Below are positions 5,570 through 6,173 of a DNA stretch of 6,173 nucleotides, one piece after another. The DNA lies in contig JAFXMP010000026.1 of assembly GCA_017530275.1 (NCBI GenBank), positions 1-6,173 of the forward strand, read 5' to 3'. Source of the DNA: Clostridia bacterium. GTDB lineage: Bacteria; Bacillota_A; Clostridia; Christensenellales; Aristaeellaceae. The stretch's first letter is position 1. Every line of letters starts with the position of its first letter. A program made the translations under genes and the position numbers. The notes below the pieces were generated by a model that saw nothing but the letters and a program-made list of their open reading frames with translations, had not been told where the DNA came from and did not search any database.

Positions 5570-6067
5570 TTATTCCGCCTGGACTTCGACCGCCATGGCG
5601 GTCTTTTCCTGCGCTTTGTTCACGTAATCATTGACGGCGGTGTTGATATCCGGGCCGCGGAAAGCATACCGGGTGCCCAGGAAGAGCCCTGTGAACAGGA
5701 GCACCAGGGAGAAGGGCCAAACCAGCACCGTCAGCAGAACCATCACCGTGATGGGCATGGAAACCAGCTCATTGCCCTTGCGGGTGATGACGAACTGGTT
5801 TTTGTTGCCGAGGGCGAACATCTTCCCGACCCAGGCGCCCAGCCTGGACAGGCTGCCTTTCAGTTCGCAGCTGCGGGCAGTCCGGCCGGGCTCATCGGCT
5901 TTTTCCTTGGCGGTAAAATCGGGAATGCTGTTTACCTTTCCTTCGCTTTCGAGCAGCACCAGCGCGTCCAGCAGGTCCCAATCGCTGGCTTCCAGGGCGG
6001 CTTTTGCTTCTTCGTAGGTCACGTTTGCCTTGGTCCGCAGGTTTTCTACCATTTCATAATGATCCAT
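5570..6067 (-). CDS. UBA-like domain plus DUF4342 membrane protein
   Basis: A 165-residue protein with two parts. Residues 1-45 (YEMVENLRTKANVTYEEAKA, then LEASDWDLLDALVLLE) match a three-helix UBA/TS-N-like fold as in the N-terminus of elongation factor Ts and other bacterial UBA-like proteins. Residues about 68-140 fit DUF4342: a GNKNQFVITRKG stretch (87-98), then a hydrophobic span (104-133, broken at WPFS) that probably forms one or two membrane helices. A short polar tail follows. Such proteins are common in Firmicutes and uncharacterised, so no function is offered. The start is ATG 6067, with GGAGGA (6080-6075) seven nt before it; an in-frame ATG at 6097 would add ten residues but has no such site. 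It is a single-gene leftward unit ended by the bidirectional terminator. The domain call is from memory of the family pattern. Confidence 0.85.
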   Translation of the reverse strand: MDHYEMVENLRTKANVTYEEAKAALEASDWDLLDALVLLESEGKVNSIPDFTAKEKADEPGRTARSCELKGSLSRLGAWVGKMFALGNKNQFVITRKGNELVSMPITVMVLLTVLVWPFSLVLLFTGLFLGTRYAFRGPDINTAVNDYVNKAQEKTAMAVEVQAE

Positions 6068-6082
6068 CTTTATTTCCTCCTT

Positions 6083-6094
6083 GGCGCTTGCGCC
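6083..6094 (-). promoter_or_regulatory. Small hairpin abutting the DUF4342 ribosome binding site
   Basis: GGCGCAAGCGCC on the minus strand is a perfect inverted repeat (4-5 bp stem) ending two nt before AAGGAGG. In the mRNA it could modulate access to the ribosome binding site or protect the 5' leader. It may also be chance. Confidence 0.3.
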
Positions 6095-6146
6095 CATTTG
6101 TTTTCTTTGCTTCCAGGGGAGAGGAGCTTTGCTTTCCCTTGGAACG

Positions 6147-6155
6147 GGTATAGCA
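6147..6155 (-). promoter_or_regulatory. Candidate extended -10 element for the DUF4342 gene
   Basis: Leftward the sequence reads TG-C-TATACC (6155-6147), an extended -10 pattern with 4 of 6 matches. The -35 box would lie at 6170-6175, partly beyond the window, so it cannot be judged. The implied leader is about 75 nt. Confidence 0.3.
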
Positions 6156-6173
6156 TAACCCCGGAAAATGAAA

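Overview
The window looks like chromosome from a moderately GC-rich Firmicute, probably a gut-type Clostridia member. The evidence is strong GGAGG-type ribosome binding sites, a clostridial-type large serine recombinase, a UBA-like/DUF4342 protein and rho-independent terminators closing most units. This assignment is inference from gene style; no rRNA or other taxonomic marker is present.

Left part (1-2114): a complete large serine recombinase gene enters from the left edge and ends at 1715. It is followed at once by a 33-bp quasi-palindrome and an intrinsic terminator. After these comes a visibly more A/T-rich reading frame coding for two tandem helix-turn-helix repeats, with no convincing start signal. 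In many clostridial integrative elements such a recombinase is the last gene before the element's end, so 1716 to about 2200 may hold the element/chromosome junction. The rest of the element would lie left of the window.

Middle part (2115-3209): a good sigma-A-type promoter (TTGTTT-17-TATAAT) drives what looks like an internally deleted NUDIX hydrolase gene. It has a well-formed start and N-terminus, then a frame break, then what looks like the C-terminus, with no Nudix box. An apparently intact histidine phosphatase gene follows, whose usual RHG motif reads QHT.

Right part (3210-6173): four transcription units alternate in direction. A leftward GT2 polyprenyl-phosphate-type glycosyltransferase ends at a strong terminator convergent with the phosphatase. 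It shares a 250-bp divergent intergenic region, with a large GC-rich inverted repeat, with a rightward EamA/DMT-family exporter. The exporter converges on a leftward UBA-like/DUF4342 membrane protein through a shared bidirectional terminator.

I see no CRISPR array, tRNA, rRNA or recognised riboswitch. I do not see a clearly new multi-gene system. The points most worth following are the recombinase-side junction with its palindrome and duplicated-HTH frame, the gutted NUDIX gene, and the structured divergent leader.
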